From assembly GCA_963921245.4 (NCBI GenBank), contig CAWUEY030000001.1:310001-374000 (forward strand): a stretch of 64,000 nucleotides of DNA. The letters run 5' to 3'. Made by a program: the position numbers and the translations under genes. The DNA comes from JABJGO01 sp963921245. GTDB lineage: Bacteria; Pseudomonadota; Alphaproteobacteria; Rhodospirillales; Casp-alpha2. This document shows positions 48,421-58,105 of this stretch, in pieces; the first letter of the stretch is position 1; every line of letters begins with the position of its first letter. The notes beneath the pieces are model-generated. The model saw only the letters and a program-made list of their open reading frames with translations. It was not told the DNA's origin and did no database searches.

Positions 48421-48973
48421 GGCATAACGCTCTAGACGCTCGCATGCAGCGAGTTCAACCCGAACCCGCCACCCAGTCTCACTGATCTGATCCCGGGCTG
48501 GCCCGGTGTTTACAGCGCTCAACTCTACCATGGGGTTTCCTGTAATTTTCGGATATTTGTTGTGGGCCGGAGCATATGCCGAGGCCTGCGCCATATCAAA
48601 GAAATCCAGAGGCTTATAGCGCATTCTGTTACTCAATAAGCGCACCAAACCGGGCGGAGGGCTCAATGGAAGAACAGGAAAACCTCATCCGCCGATTTCA
48701 TCAAAGCTGGAAGTGGCATTCGATCTTCAAGAAAACAAGCGGGATGGACTGCCCACACCCGGGCAGATTGCAGAGTTGCGAAAGTACCGGGAAGCCTATG
48801 AAGGAATGCCGTCGGTATCATAGGCGATCAACCCTGCCGTCGGGGGCGTATATATTGAACCCGCATCAAAAACCCAAGCCAGTTGATTTCGGTTTAACCG
48901 CAACAAGCGGATAGCCTGTTCGATGTCACACGGTATAGTGCCGCCATCTGTTAAAGCAAAGAAGGTGGTCGCC
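48421..48973. other. Region with unassigned coding-like fragments
   Basis: No intact gene is recognised over 553 bp. On the plus strand, one frame ending near 48823 reads KLEVAFDLQENKRDGLPTPG followed by QIAELRKYREAYEGMPSVS, which looks like a protein C-terminus, but no start is visible. On the minus strand a 91-codon frame (48391-48666) contains KPLDFFDMAQASAYAPAHNK. Neither could be assigned; given the adjacent IS relic, both may be remnants. Confidence 0.4.
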
Positions 48974-49894
48974 ATGCAGCAATCGAACGTGAATACCTCC
49001 ATGTCCCTGAAAGAATGGGGGTTGCTGGTAACGCTTGCCATCCTGTGGGGTGCATCGTTCTTTTTTGCGTCTGTTGCCGTTCGGGAATTGCCATCTTTTA
49101 GCGTTGTATTCCTGCGGGTTTCTCTCGGTGCGGTTGTTCTGTTGACGGTGCTAAGGGTCATGAACATCGCGATGCCGCGGGACCGAACGGTCTGGTCGGC
49201 ATTTTTCATCATGGGATTGATTAACAATGCCATACCGTTTTCATTTTTGGTGTGGGGGCAGACTCATATTCCAGGCGGCCTTGCCTCCATCCTGAATGCG
49301 ACCACACCGATGTTTACAGTGATCGTGGCTCATGTGCTGACAGCAGATGAGAAAATAACCCTGCCACGGATTGGCGGTGTAGCGGCCGGTGCCATTGGCG
49401 TAGCCGCCATGATAGGTGGCGATATCCTGAATATCCTTGATGTAAGTGTTCTGGCGCAAATCGCCTGTATCATTGCGCCAGTATCCTACGCGTTTGCTGC
49501 TGTGTACGGCCGCAAGTTTCGCGAGCTTGGCGTCGCCCCCATGGCCACGGCAACCGGACAGGTGAGCGCAAGTACCATTTTGTTGTTGCCGATCGTGCTT
49601 GTTGTCGACCAGCCGTGGACGCTCGCCATGCCGAGCAGTGCAACCATCGGTGCCATTCTCGGGCTGGCCGTGCTGGCTACGTCGCTCGCCTACATCATTT
49701 ATTTCAAGATTCTACAGACAACGGGATCAACGAACCTGATGCTGGTGACGTTTCTGGTTCCGGTGAGCGCCATCCTGCTGGGCGTGTTCATTCTGGACGA
49801 AGTTCTTGAGCAACGCCACTTTGTCGGGATGGTGTTGATTGCCCTTGGCCTTGCGTTGATTGATGGCAGGTTGCTCAATCGTCTCAGACGTTAA
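48974..49894 (+). CDS. EamA/DMT family transporter
   Basis: The 306-residue inner-membrane protein has about ten hydrophobic helices in two EamA repeats, the first containing LAILWGASFFFASVAV and the second ending LGVFILDEVLEQRHFVGMVLIALGLAL. Members export amino acids or other metabolites. The ATG at 48974 is preferred to the upstream frame because the membrane repeat begins shortly after it. The substrate is unknown. Confidence 0.88.
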   Translation: MQQSNVNTSMSLKEWGLLVTLAILWGASFFFASVAVRELPSFSVVFLRVSLGAVVLLTVLRVMNIAMPRDRTVWSAFFIMGLINNAIPFSFLVWGQTHIPGGLASILNATTPMFTVIVAHVLTADEKITLPRIGGVAAGAIGVAAMIGGDILNILDVSVLAQIACIIAPVSYAFAAVYGRKFRELGVAPMATATGQVSASTILLLPIVLVVDQPWTLAMPSSATIGAILGLAVLATSLAYIIYFKILQTTGSTNLMLVTFLVPVSAILLGVFILDEVLEQRHFVGMVLIALGLALIDGRLLNRLRR

Positions 49895-50070
49895 GGCCCG
49901 CCCGCAAGCCTTCGAGCACGGCTTCTTCCGCGGTTTGCGGGGCAAGGCAATCTCCGGTCAGATGCACCTCAATCCCCGTTTCACGTAATGAGTCCTCAAG
50001 CCTGTTGATGGGAACATGTCCCCCTGACAAAGCACAAGGGTGTCTGTATCCTCGACAGTGGAGCCGGTTC
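49884..50070 (-). pseudogene. C-terminal fragment of an NADH:flavin oxidoreductase (TMADH/DgcA-like)
   Basis: A minus-strand frame ending at TGA (49884-49886) reads PINRLEDSLRETGIEVHLTG then DCLAPQTAEEAVLEGLRAGL, the conserved C-terminus of trimethylamine-dehydrogenase-type and 2,4-dienoyl-CoA-reductase-type flavoproteins. Upstream, DTLVLCQG sits in another frame just before PINR, implying an indel near 50010. The end overlaps the convergent transporter stop. Confidence 0.65.
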
Positions 50071-50122
50071 CGGCCATTATTTCACATTATTTCAATGGTT
50101 CAACAGGGACAGAAACAAAGAG

Positions 50123-50824
50123 ATGAGCGGACGTATAGTCATCATTCGCCATGGCGACGACCCACCCGACGACCGGGTTTATACCTATTGTCACGAAAAC
50201 GGTTTTACGCCGGATGTCCGAAAACCGTTCAAAGGTGAACCCATCGGTTATCTGGCTGAGGACGTTGTGGGTAGTGTGGTTCACGGTGGTCCCTTCAACG
50301 TGTTTGAAACGGACAAGCATCCGTTTTTGCTGGATGAACACCGCTGGATCGAAACGTGTATGGCCAACGATGTGCCGTTGTTGGGTATCTGTCAGGGTGG
50401 GCAGTCCATCGCCCATGTGCTTGATGTCTATGTTGGCCCGCGCGACGGTGAGCCTCATGAGTTTGGATATTACGCCCTGCATCCCACAGACGCTGGGAAG
50501 AGCGTGCTACCCGATTCCCTTCACGTTGTGCAGGCGCACTTTCACGAGTTCGAAGTGCCGCGCGGCGGCGAATTGCTTGCCTATAGTAACGCGTTTCCAC
50601 AGCAGGCCTTTCGCTATGGTCAGTCAACCTATGCATTTCAGTTTCATGCGGAAGTAACTGTGGAGGGCTTTCGGCGCTGGCAGAGGGATTTTTCATTCTA
50701 TTATGGCAACCCCGGGGTGCAGACAAAGGAAGAGCAGAATAGGCTGATGATGGAACATGACCAACGACAGGCCAGTTGGTTCTATGGTTTTCTGGAAAAT
50801 CTGTTTTCACCGAATGATCGTTAA
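50123..50824 (+). CDS. Class I glutamine amidotransferase domain protein
   Basis: The 233-residue stand-alone amidotransferase has the nucleophilic Cys in LLGICQGGQSIA (about 90) and the His and Glu in FQFHAEVT (about 173-178), a complete triad. It resembles GMP-synthase-like amidotransferases such as those releasing ammonia or hydrolysing gamma-glutamyl compounds. No synthetase partner is adjacent, so gamma-glutamyl hydrolysis is one option. It is followed after 115 bp by a dehydrogenase. Confidence 0.87.
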   Translation: MSGRIVIIRHGDDPPDDRVYTYCHENGFTPDVRKPFKGEPIGYLAEDVVGSVVHGGPFNVFETDKHPFLLDEHRWIETCMANDVPLLGICQGGQSIAHVLDVYVGPRDGEPHEFGYYALHPTDAGKSVLPDSLHVVQAHFHEFEVPRGGELLAYSNAFPQQAFRYGQSTYAFQFHAEVTVEGFRRWQRDFSFYYGNPGVQTKEEQNRLMMEHDQRQASWFYGFLENLFSPNDR

Positions 50825-50939
50825 TGCGGGAAACGAAAATTATTGATGCTTTGCCCCTCTATTGTTCGTTTGTCTAAACCAAATCATTGAACAAAGATGC
50901 GGTCACAATTCCACTGAGCAAAATACGGGGACTTAAGTG

Positions 50940-51914
50940 ATGAAAGTTGGGTTTATTGGGTTGGGTAACATTGGTGGCAAACTGTCCGGCAGCCTGATCC
51001 GAAACGGCATGGATGTCATGGTCCGCGATCTCGACCGCGCGGTTGCGGAGCCGTTTCTTGAAAAGGGGGCGTCGTGGGGCTCGTCACCAAAATCCATGGC
51101 GGAAGCCTGCGATGTGGTGATCACCTGTTTGCCGTCACCGGCGGTGAGTGCCGATGTCATGGAAGCCGAGGACGGTATACTGGCAGGCCTTGGCAAAGGA
51201 AAAATTTGGGCCGAAATGAGTACCACGGATGAACAGGAGGTGAAGCGTCTGGGTGCCCTGGTCAAGGCGAACGGGGCAGAACCCATTGAATGTCCGGTCT
51301 CGGGCGGCTGTCATCGTGCCGCCAGCGGTAATATTTCCATTTTTGCCGGCTGTTCCCGGGATACATTTGAGCGGATGTTGCCGCTGTTGACCACCATGGG
51401 CCGGCGGATCCTGCACACAGGTGATCTGGGTACCGCGTCCGTGTTGAAGGTGGTTACGAACTACCTGGCATCCGCCAATCTTGTGTCCTGCATCGAAGCC
51501 ATGATGACCGCGCACAAAGCCGGGATGGATTTGAATACCACGTTCGAAGCTATGCGTATCTCGTCGGGTAATTCTTTTGTCAATGAAACAGAGAGCCAGG
51601 TGATCCTGAACGGTAGCCGCGATATCAGCTTTACCATGGACCTTGTGGTCAAGGATATGAGCCTGTTCATGCAGGTGGCAGAGCGCGCCGGTGTTGATTT
51701 GGATGTCGGTCCGCTGATCCTTGATATCTTCAGGGAAGGCATGGAAAAGTACGGCGGGCGCGAACTGTCGCCCAACATCGCTCGTCGGTTGGAAGAGCAA
51801 TGTAACGCCAAACTGCGGGCACCCGGTTTCCCACCAGAGATGCTCGACGATGAACCGGAAGAACCTGGTTACGAGGTTATTCCGCAGGGCAAAGAGATGC
51901 AGGCGGCAGAGTAA
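50940..51914 (+). CDS. NAD(P)-dependent beta-hydroxyacid dehydrogenase (HIBADH family)
   Basis: The 324-residue enzyme has the N-terminal dinucleotide motif VGFIGLGNIGGKL, the substrate-binding segment ECPVSGGCHRAASGN (DxPVSGG-like), and the catalytic Lys in LKVVTNYLASANL. It oxidises a 3-hydroxy acid such as 3-hydroxyisobutyrate or tartronate semialdehyde-type compounds. The C-terminus is extended and acidic (EMLDDEPEEPGYEV). The ATG at 50940 follows GGGGA; a GTG three bases earlier is possible. Confidence 0.9.
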   Translation: MKVGFIGLGNIGGKLSGSLIRNGMDVMVRDLDRAVAEPFLEKGASWGSSPKSMAEACDVVITCLPSPAVSADVMEAEDGILAGLGKGKIWAEMSTTDEQEVKRLGALVKANGAEPIECPVSGGCHRAASGNISIFAGCSRDTFERMLPLLTTMGRRILHTGDLGTASVLKVVTNYLASANLVSCIEAMMTAHKAGMDLNTTFEAMRISSGNSFVNETESQVILNGSRDISFTMDLVVKDMSLFMQVAERAGVDLDVGPLILDIFREGMEKYGGRELSPNIARRLEEQCNAKLRAPGFPPEMLDDEPEEPGYEVIPQGKEMQAAE

Positions 51915-52071
51915 AGTCGTATTTACAGATAGCGATCTGAGCAAGTTTCTGTTTTTGTTTGGAAAAGGTGTTTTCCGGCCACGAGGGTGCATATGAGCGC
52001 CAGTATCCAGCCTGAGCGCCCGCAACGTATCGCGTCGGCGGGTTTGCTCGTATTGAGGCGAAGCTAGGTGT

Positions 52072-53052
52072 TTAGTCCCGGTGTGTTGCGGACTGGTATC
52101 GCCCGATGATTGAAGGTGCGGTGCCAGATGGCGGTAAAAATGCGCCACAGTTCGCGGCAAGCATTCCCCTGTCCGGTGGCGGCAATTGATCGCCAAGTTC
52201 GTCTCTGAGCTGATCCAAGGCATGGAACGGAATTTTTGGATACAAGTGGTGCTCTACGTGGCGGTTCATATCGCAGCCCAGATAGCGAATGATCCAGTTT
52301 GAATCAAACGAGCGGCAGGATTTTCGGATGTCATGCTGGTCGGCTTCCATTTCCACGTGCTGGCTGATAACGAACGCCTGTAGGGTGAAGCCACCAAAAA
52401 CGAGGGGAACAACAAAATATATGAGCAGGATATCCCAGGCGTTGAACCACCAGGCCAATGCTGGCATGGACGCGTACAGGACCACATATATCAGTGACGC
52501 TCTTTGCAATCGGGGTAACGCCTGCTCGGGTACGAATGACCGAACAAAGGGGTCGAAGTAACCGCAGGCCGTCTTCAGGAACTGGCAGATGTTGTACCAC
52601 AGGTGTTCCAGATTGGAGAATTCCAGCAGAAAGGTATGAAGATACATGGGGTTGCGGATGATCTGGGAGTCCACGCCGTTGATCCACGTAAAGTTATGGT
52701 GGCGCATATGGGCATGGTAACGATGCACCGGATTCTCGAAATAGATGGCGGACGTGAACCAGAAGATCACCGCGTTCAGCCATTTTGATTTCACGTACGT
52801 TCCGTGGGCGCTTTCGTGGCTGATGGCGTAGGAGGGCTCTCTCAGGACCGCGGCATAAACGATCATGGCCGGAATGATCCAGTATGTATCGAGGCTGAGG
52901 TGAACACCGTATCCGCAAGCCGCCAGCAGAAACAACCATGATACAAAGTGCAGCACACCTGGCCCGTCTTTCAGAGTCATCAGATTGCGAAGTTTCATGG
53001 GGTCAATGGTGACACCCGATGAGCGGGCGTTGGTCGCCGGAATGGTATTCAC
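52072..53052 (-). CDS. Fatty acid desaturase family protein
   Basis: The 326-residue integral membrane di-iron enzyme shows three His boxes: HESAHGTYVK, HRYHAHMRHHNFT (HxxHH) and NRHVEHHLYPKIPFHAL (HxxHH). Hydrophobic segments lie between them (LHFVSWLFLLAACGYGVHL; LLIYFVVPLVFGGF). It would use oxygen and an electron donor to desaturate or hydroxylate a lipid or amine. The start is GTG at 53052 with AAGGA upstream, preferred to an ATG nine codons earlier. Confidence 0.88.
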   Translation of the reverse strand: MNTIPATNARSSGVTIDPMKLRNLMTLKDGPGVLHFVSWLFLLAACGYGVHLSLDTYWIIPAMIVYAAVLREPSYAISHESAHGTYVKSKWLNAVIFWFTSAIYFENPVHRYHAHMRHHNFTWINGVDSQIIRNPMYLHTFLLEFSNLEHLWYNICQFLKTACGYFDPFVRSFVPEQALPRLQRASLIYVVLYASMPALAWWFNAWDILLIYFVVPLVFGGFTLQAFVISQHVEMEADQHDIRKSCRSFDSNWIIRYLGCDMNRHVEHHLYPKIPFHALDQLRDELGDQLPPPDRGMLAANCGAFLPPSGTAPSIIGRYQSATHRD

Positions 53053-53079
53053 GATGTATTTCCTTGGCCTCGCGGGCAA

Positions 53080-53847
53080 CTACAGTTTGTAGTCCGGTTC
53101 TTCCTCGTCCAGAATCTCACGCAGGGCGATCCAGTGGTTTTCCCATAATCCAGGATACTCCAGCCATTGCTGACAGGTCAGTTCTGCAATTTCATCGGAC
53201 ATGATATTGAGCGACTTACCTGTGGAATAGGCCGTGATCAGGTTTTCAGCCGCTTTCTCGAAGAAATAGAGTTCATCAAAGGCAAGACCAACGGTTGCAG
53301 CGGCTGTGGTAACGCCATGGTTTCCCATCATCATGATGGCCTTGTTACCCAGTTGTGTGCCAATGCGTTCGGCTTCCGGACCAAGGCCCATGCCCTTGAA
53401 ACCCGAATCGTACGCCACGCGGCCGTGGAACCGCGCCGTGCACTGGTCGATGGGGTACATGGTCATGTCTTCCAGACACGCCAATGCGAGGGAATATTTT
53501 GGGTGTGCATGCAGCAAACAACGGGCCTGTGGGGCATGGCGGTGAATAGCGCCGTGAATGCTCCAGGCCGTCGGGTCCGGTGCCTTCGGTTGATCCATGG
53601 TCGTCGGGTCATTTGCATCCAGCAACAGAAGTTCGCTGGCACGGATCCGGCTGAAATGACGTCCACAGGGATTTATCAGGAACTTTGCCCCATCGTCGGA
53701 TACGGCAAGGCTGAAGTGATTGGCAACAGCTTCGTGGTAATTGTAACGTGCGGCCATGCGAAAGGCCGCCGCCAGATCACACCGTTCCTCATAATAAGGG
53801 TCGTTCCGGATGTCAGTATCGGAAGTTTTCAGCGTCGTGACAGACAT
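53080..53847 (-). CDS. Class II aldolase/adducin family protein
   Basis: The 255-residue protein has the zinc-site signatures CLLHAHPKYSLAL (HxH) and MMGNHGVTTAAATVG with the later His, typical of FucA/AraD-type aldolases and decarboxylases. The substrate is unknown. The start at 53847 has AGGAG at good spacing; an ATG two codons earlier lies too close. It precedes the desaturase on the same strand with a 27-bp gap, suggesting an operon. Confidence 0.88.
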   Translation of the reverse strand: MSVTTLKTSDTDIRNDPYYEERCDLAAAFRMAARYNYHEAVANHFSLAVSDDGAKFLINPCGRHFSRIRASELLLLDANDPTTMDQPKAPDPTAWSIHGAIHRHAPQARCLLHAHPKYSLALACLEDMTMYPIDQCTARFHGRVAYDSGFKGMGLGPEAERIGTQLGNKAIMMMGNHGVTTAAATVGLAFDELYFFEKAAENLITAYSTGKSLNIMSDEIAELTCQQWLEYPGLWENHWIALREILDEEEPDYKL

Positions 53848-53915
53848 AATCATAGGCTCCTGCTGTGATGATTAAGCATCGCTCAAATCAGTGTTCAGAT
53901 ACAAACGAAAAATTT

Positions 53916-54034
53916 ATGGCCCAAGATCATTATCAGGATCATTATTATGTGACTCTGCCGCAAGGAGAGCCGCCGAGCCCGGAAGCAAAAACCTTCCGGG
54001 ACTGGGTTATCAATGAATTCAGCGGGGAGACTAG
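53916..54034 (+). pseudogene. Possible C-terminal fragment of a LysR-type regulator
   Basis: A frame reads HYYVTLPQGEPPSPEAKTFR then DWVINEFSG, like the conserved C-terminus of GcvA-type LysR regulators (YYLV...AFRDWLxxE). No DNA-binding domain is present, and the frame runs into the convergent deacetylase gene. It is a short relic with low certainty. Confidence 0.45.
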
Positions 54035-55191
54035 AGCCGGATGCGTTCAATCAGCCGGTCCATGAAATCACAGCACAGAGACATCTGATCCAGACTGACG
54101 AACTCGTTCGGCTTGTGTGCCTGGTCGATGTATCCAGGCCCACATATCACAGTGGGTATATTGGCATCATCCACAAAAATTCCGGCCTCGGTTTGATAAG
54201 CAACCTTGATGTCTTCGTTTGCACCGGCCAGGGCGCGCACAAAAGCCGCAACCTCGCTACTTGGATCTAAGTCAAATCCCGGCATTGCCGGACCTTCTTC
54301 AATCCGTATGGACGTTTCCGGATGAACCGCTTTCATCCGTGGTTCAAGTTCATTGTGCGCGAAATCCGCAATTTTCTTGAGCAATGCTTCCTTGTCGGTT
54401 TCGGGTAGAATACGGCATTCAAACTCAAATTTGCATTCCCGCGGAACGATGTTGAGGGCGCTACCCCCGGATAGGACCCCGGTTTGCAGTGTATCGAAGC
54501 CGATGTCGTAGCCTTCCGCAAAGGGGCCGTTTTCGCGGGCGTCATCCGCCAGACTGCGGATGAATGCGATCAGCTCGCAGGCATACTGGACAGCATTAAC
54601 CCCTTGCGGCGCGAGACTGGAGTGAGCTTCAAAGCCGGTAACAGTGCACTCGAAGCTGTAACCGCCTTTATGTCCGGTTACCACTTTCATGCCGGTCGGC
54701 TCTCCGATGATACACATATAGGGCTTGATTGGCATGGTATTCAGTGCTGCGGCGAGTGTACGCGCCCCCATGCAGGTGACTTCCTCGTCATAGGAAAACG
54801 CCAAGTGTATAGGTGTCTTCAATGGTTGCGCTACAAACTCCGGAACGGCGGCGAGACACGTGGCAACGAAGCCTTTCATGTCCGTCGTGCCCCGCCCATA
54901 GAGCAGGCCGTCTTTTTCGATCATGGAAAAGGGCTCGGTTACCCAGTCCTGACCATCGACAGGGACAACATCCGAATGGCCCGACAGCATGATACCGGGG
55001 ATGTCTCTCGGGCCAATGGTGGCGTAGACATTAGCCTTGGTCCTGTCCTCATTATAAACAAGGACGGACTCTATGTCGTATTCAGCCAGGTAATCGACAA
55101 TCCAGTTGATCATCTCCAGATTGGAGTTGCGGCTGGTCGTATCAAAGCTGACGATTTTACCGAGGGTTTCTTTTGCGCTGTTCAGATTCAT
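54031..55191 (-). CDS. ArgE-like M20 deacetylase (second of a tandem pair)
   Basis: The 386-residue dinuclear zinc hydrolase shows MLSGHSDVVPVDG (His ligand), YGRGTTDMKGF (bridging Asp), SYDEEVTCMG (general-base Glu) and IGEPTGMKV, with a lid-domain motif GFEAHSSLAP. It resembles acetylornithine deacetylase ArgE, which removes acetyl from N-acetylornithine or related N-acyl amines. Its ATG overlaps the stop of the upstream paralogue by 4 bp (ATGA). The polyamine-type transporter upstream hints that acylated amines, rather than arginine biosynthesis, may be the substrate. That is inference. Confidence 0.9.
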   Translation of the reverse strand: MNLNSAKETLGKIVSFDTTSRNSNLEMINWIVDYLAEYDIESVLVYNEDRTKANVYATIGPRDIPGIMLSGHSDVVPVDGQDWVTEPFSMIEKDGLLYGRGTTDMKGFVATCLAAVPEFVAQPLKTPIHLAFSYDEEVTCMGARTLAAALNTMPIKPYMCIIGEPTGMKVVTGHKGGYSFECTVTGFEAHSSLAPQGVNAVQYACELIAFIRSLADDARENGPFAEGYDIGFDTLQTGVLSGGSALNIVPRECKFEFECRILPETDKEALLKKIADFAHNELEPRMKAVHPETSIRIEEGPAMPGFDLDPSSEVAAFVRALAGANEDIKVAYQTEAGIFVDDANIPTVICGPGYIDQAHKPNEFVSLDQMSLCCDFMDRLIERIRL

Positions 55192-56354
55192 GATGATGCA
55201 CTCAACTTGTCAGCCAGTCTTTCCATAAGCTGTTCACACTGTGACAGTTGCTCAATAGAACAGTACTCGTTGGGTTTGTGCGCCTGTTCAATGCTGCCCG
55301 GCCCACAAATAACTGTTGGAATTTCGACGCGTTCGCTAAACAGCCCAGCCTCGGTGGCGAAGGCGACTTTTATGTGGTTGTTGCGTCCGGCGAGGGCCTT
55401 GACGAAGGTGACGACTTCTTCGTCAGCGCCTGTATTCAGGCCCGGCGCGTTCGTTACTTCCTCTATATGGATCCCGGTTTCCGGTTGAACAGCCTTCATG
55501 CGTGGTTCCAATACATCGCGGGCATAAGCCTCAATCTCGGCGATGATGGAGTCCGGGTCGTGTTCGGCGAGATTTCTGAATTCGCAGTGTATCCGGCACT
55601 CTTTAGGTATGATGTTGAGGGCCGAGCCGCCATCCATCACACCGGTATGAACCGTTGTGTGCCTAACGTCATAGGCGTCATCAAACGGCCCGTCCGCCGC
55701 GAAGCGAGCGGCCATACTAGTCATGAAATTGACGATAGCGGCACCATATTCGATGGCGTTCACACCGTGTGGTGTCAGACTGGAGTGGGCTTCGTATCCC
55801 GTAACGGTAATGATATAGCTGCGCTTGCCTTTGTGACCGACAGATACGTCCATGCTCGTGGGTTCACCGACGATGCACATGGCGGGTTTGATCGGCATGT
55901 GCTTCATTTGCTCAACCAGCCCGAGAACCCCGAGGCAGCCAATTTCCTCGTCGTATGAAAACGCCAGGTGAACGGGGGTCTCCAGATCGCGTTCCAGAAA
56001 AACCGGAACGTAAGCCAAACAGATGGCAATAAAGCCCTTCATGTCACAGGTACCACGTCCATAGAGCTTCCCGTCTTTCTCTATCGCCTCCCAGGGATCA
56101 GAGTCCCAAGACTGTCCGTCAATAGGCACCACATCCGTATGACCGGAGAGCATCACGCCCGGTCGGTCCGTCGGACCCAGCGTAGCGTAGAGATTGGCCT
56201 TGGTTTTTTCATCATTATAAACCAGCAAACTATCGACCCCGAAATCCCCCAGATACTTCTCAATATAGGCGATCATCTCCAGATTGGAGTTGCGGCTGGT
56301 GGTGTCGAAAGCAATCAGGTCTTCAAGTATGGTTCTGCTTTTCAATGCGGTCAT
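55188..56354 (-). CDS. ArgE-like M20 deacetylase (first of a tandem pair)
   Basis: The 388-residue paralogue of the next gene shares long stretches, such as FDTTSRNSNLEMI near the N-terminus and EPRMKAVQPETGI in the lid. All catalytic motifs are present: SGHTDVVPIDG, GRGTCDMKGF, SYDEEIGCLG, GEPTSMDV and GYEAHSSLTP. The ATG at 56354 aligns with the paralogue start; a longer frame exists upstream. The pair arose by tandem duplication and has diverged considerably, so the two may handle different acyl-amines. Confidence 0.9.
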   Translation of the reverse strand: MTALKSRTILEDLIAFDTTSRNSNLEMIAYIEKYLGDFGVDSLLVYNDEKTKANLYATLGPTDRPGVMLSGHTDVVPIDGQSWDSDPWEAIEKDGKLYGRGTCDMKGFIAICLAYVPVFLERDLETPVHLAFSYDEEIGCLGVLGLVEQMKHMPIKPAMCIVGEPTSMDVSVGHKGKRSYIITVTGYEAHSSLTPHGVNAIEYGAAIVNFMTSMAARFAADGPFDDAYDVRHTTVHTGVMDGGSALNIIPKECRIHCEFRNLAEHDPDSIIAEIEAYARDVLEPRMKAVQPETGIHIEEVTNAPGLNTGADEEVVTFVKALAGRNNHIKVAFATEAGLFSERVEIPTVICGPGSIEQAHKPNEYCSIEQLSQCEQLMERLADKLSASS

Positions 56355-56884
56355 ATTCGAATCTTTTCTGGAAATGCGGCATAGAGACAAACCACGAAGC
56401 TTCAAGCCTTGCAAGGGGACTCGTTAGAGGTTCGAATTACGGTGCAAAAATTCGCGATTTTTCCTTAGTTTAACTATGATCACATGACCGCGCTCGGTGG
56501 TCTTCAGGTCCAGAATGTATAAGCGCAGCGGATAGAGGCACCCTAAGTATGAGCAAACGGCTGGATGAAATCTCTCCGCTTCGCCGTTTTGAAACCGAAC
56601 AAAGTTTGCTGAGCAATCCCATAACAAATCCCATAACACTAGTGATTCCTCTATAATGTTTCTTCGTGAAACTTTTATGAAATCAGGGGTTTGTCTTTTT
56701 CCGAGTTCTTGTGTTAGGCTCTATCTGACTTTGGGCATATGTCTTGATCAGATATCCTGACTGTATTTTTTGGATAATAAGTTTAGTCGGGGGTTTTGCT
56801 TAAGGCGGTAACAACAATAACAAGCGGGTAACCACAAAACAGAGCCGAAAGGCCGGGGTTGCTCCAGGCAGGCTAGGAAGATCA
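56355..56884. other. Divergent promoter region between deacetylases and transporter
   Basis: About 530 bp without a convincing gene; a 71-codon minus-strand frame (56424-56639) shows no domain. The part from about 56640 to 56800 is AT-rich and should hold the transporter promoter, but no consensus -35/-10 pair is clear. No terminator hairpin was identified. Confidence 0.5.
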
Positions 56885-57988
56885 ATGTCGGACGCAAGTG
56901 ATCCGCTCGTGCGGTTTATCGAGGTTCAGAAAAGTTATGACGGCGAGAGCCTCGTCGTTAAAAATCTCAATCTCGATATTGAACGTGGTGAGTTTGTCAC
57001 CATGCTTGGCCCATCCGGTTCCGGTAAGACAACATGTTTAATGATGCTGGCAGGATTCGAGCCTGCAACGCACGGCGAAATTACACTGGATGGTCGCCCG
57101 ATTAACAATGTCGCGCCCCATAAACGCGGCATTGGCATGGTTTTCCAGAACTATGCACTATTCCCCCACATGACCGTTGCCGAGAATCTGGCGTTCCCGC
57201 TGGAAGTCCGGAAAATGGACAAATCCGAGATCGAAACGCGGGTTCAGAAAACCCTCGACATGGTTCATCTCGGTGCCTTCGGTGATAGGCGCCCGGCCCA
57301 GCTGTCTGGCGGTCAGCAGCAACGTGTGGCCGTGGCCCGCGCATTGGTGTTCGACCCGCAATTGGTGTTGATGGATGAACCACTAGGCGCGCTTGATAAA
57401 CAGCTCCGCGAAAGCATGCAGTACGAAATCAAGCACATTCATGAAAACCTTGGTGTGACAGTGGTTTATGTGACACACGACCAGTCGGAAGCGCTGACCA
57501 TGTCCGACAGGATTGCGGTGTTTGACGATGGTATTATTCAGCAACTGGCACCGCCAGATATTCTCTACGAAAAACCAGAAAACGCTTTTGTTGCTCAGTT
57601 CATTGGTGAAAACAACAAACTCCAGGGCACGGTAAAGGCGCTCGAGAGTGACGGTGCCACTGTAGAGCTGGACTCCGGTGAAACGGTGCATGCCTTGAAG
57701 GTCAATGTGAATGCCGTTGGCGATCGTTCAACCATGTCCATCCGTCCGGAACGCGTCATGATCGGCGAAATTCCCGATGGTGTTCCGAACATTTTCGAAG
57801 CCAGGGTGGAAGAGCTGATTTATCTCGGCGATCACATCCGGACGCGCGCCAGCGTTTGCGGCCATGACGACTTTATCGTCAAGGTTCCCAATTCATCGGA
57901 TCATGCCACTCTGCGGGAAGGCGATACCGTGAAAGTGGGCTGGATTCCCGACGATTGCCGGGCACTGGATGTCTATAAAGGAATTTGA
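56885..57988 (+). CDS. Polyamine-type ABC transporter ATP-binding protein (PotA-like)
   Basis: The 367-residue cytoplasmic ATPase has Walker A LGPSGSGKTT (about 41-50), signature LSGGQQQRVAVARAL, Walker B LVLMDEPLGALD, the switch His in YVTHDQSEAL, and a C-terminal TOBE domain (about 285-360) that often binds substrate or regulates. It belongs to the spermidine/putrescine (PotA) subfamily. It leads an operon with binding protein and two permeases. The real ligand is unknown; the ArgE-like genes opposite suggest an amine or acylated amine. Confidence 0.92.
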   Translation: MSDASDPLVRFIEVQKSYDGESLVVKNLNLDIERGEFVTMLGPSGSGKTTCLMMLAGFEPATHGEITLDGRPINNVAPHKRGIGMVFQNYALFPHMTVAENLAFPLEVRKMDKSEIETRVQKTLDMVHLGAFGDRRPAQLSGGQQQRVAVARALVFDPQLVLMDEPLGALDKQLRESMQYEIKHIHENLGVTVVYVTHDQSEALTMSDRIAVFDDGIIQQLAPPDILYEKPENAFVAQFIGENNKLQGTVKALESDGATVELDSGETVHALKVNVNAVGDRSTMSIRPERVMIGEIPDGVPNIFEARVEELIYLGDHIRTRASVCGHDDFIVKVPNSSDHATLREGDTVKVGWIPDDCRALDVYKGI

Positions 57989-58105
57989 TTTTGGGCGAGG
58001 GCGCTGTGTTGCGCACTATAGTGAGGAATTACCATCAGGTTAGGAAAGGGTCGCCCCTCTTTCTTGGTGGTGTCATCGCCGCAAATCGCGGCAATAGCGA
58101 AGACG

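Noticed and set aside
51135..52223. A 362-codon frame opposite the HIBADH-family gene
   Set aside because: It mirrors a gene with intact Rossmann and catalytic motifs; composition is typical of antisense shadow frames (rich in His, Arg and Gln).
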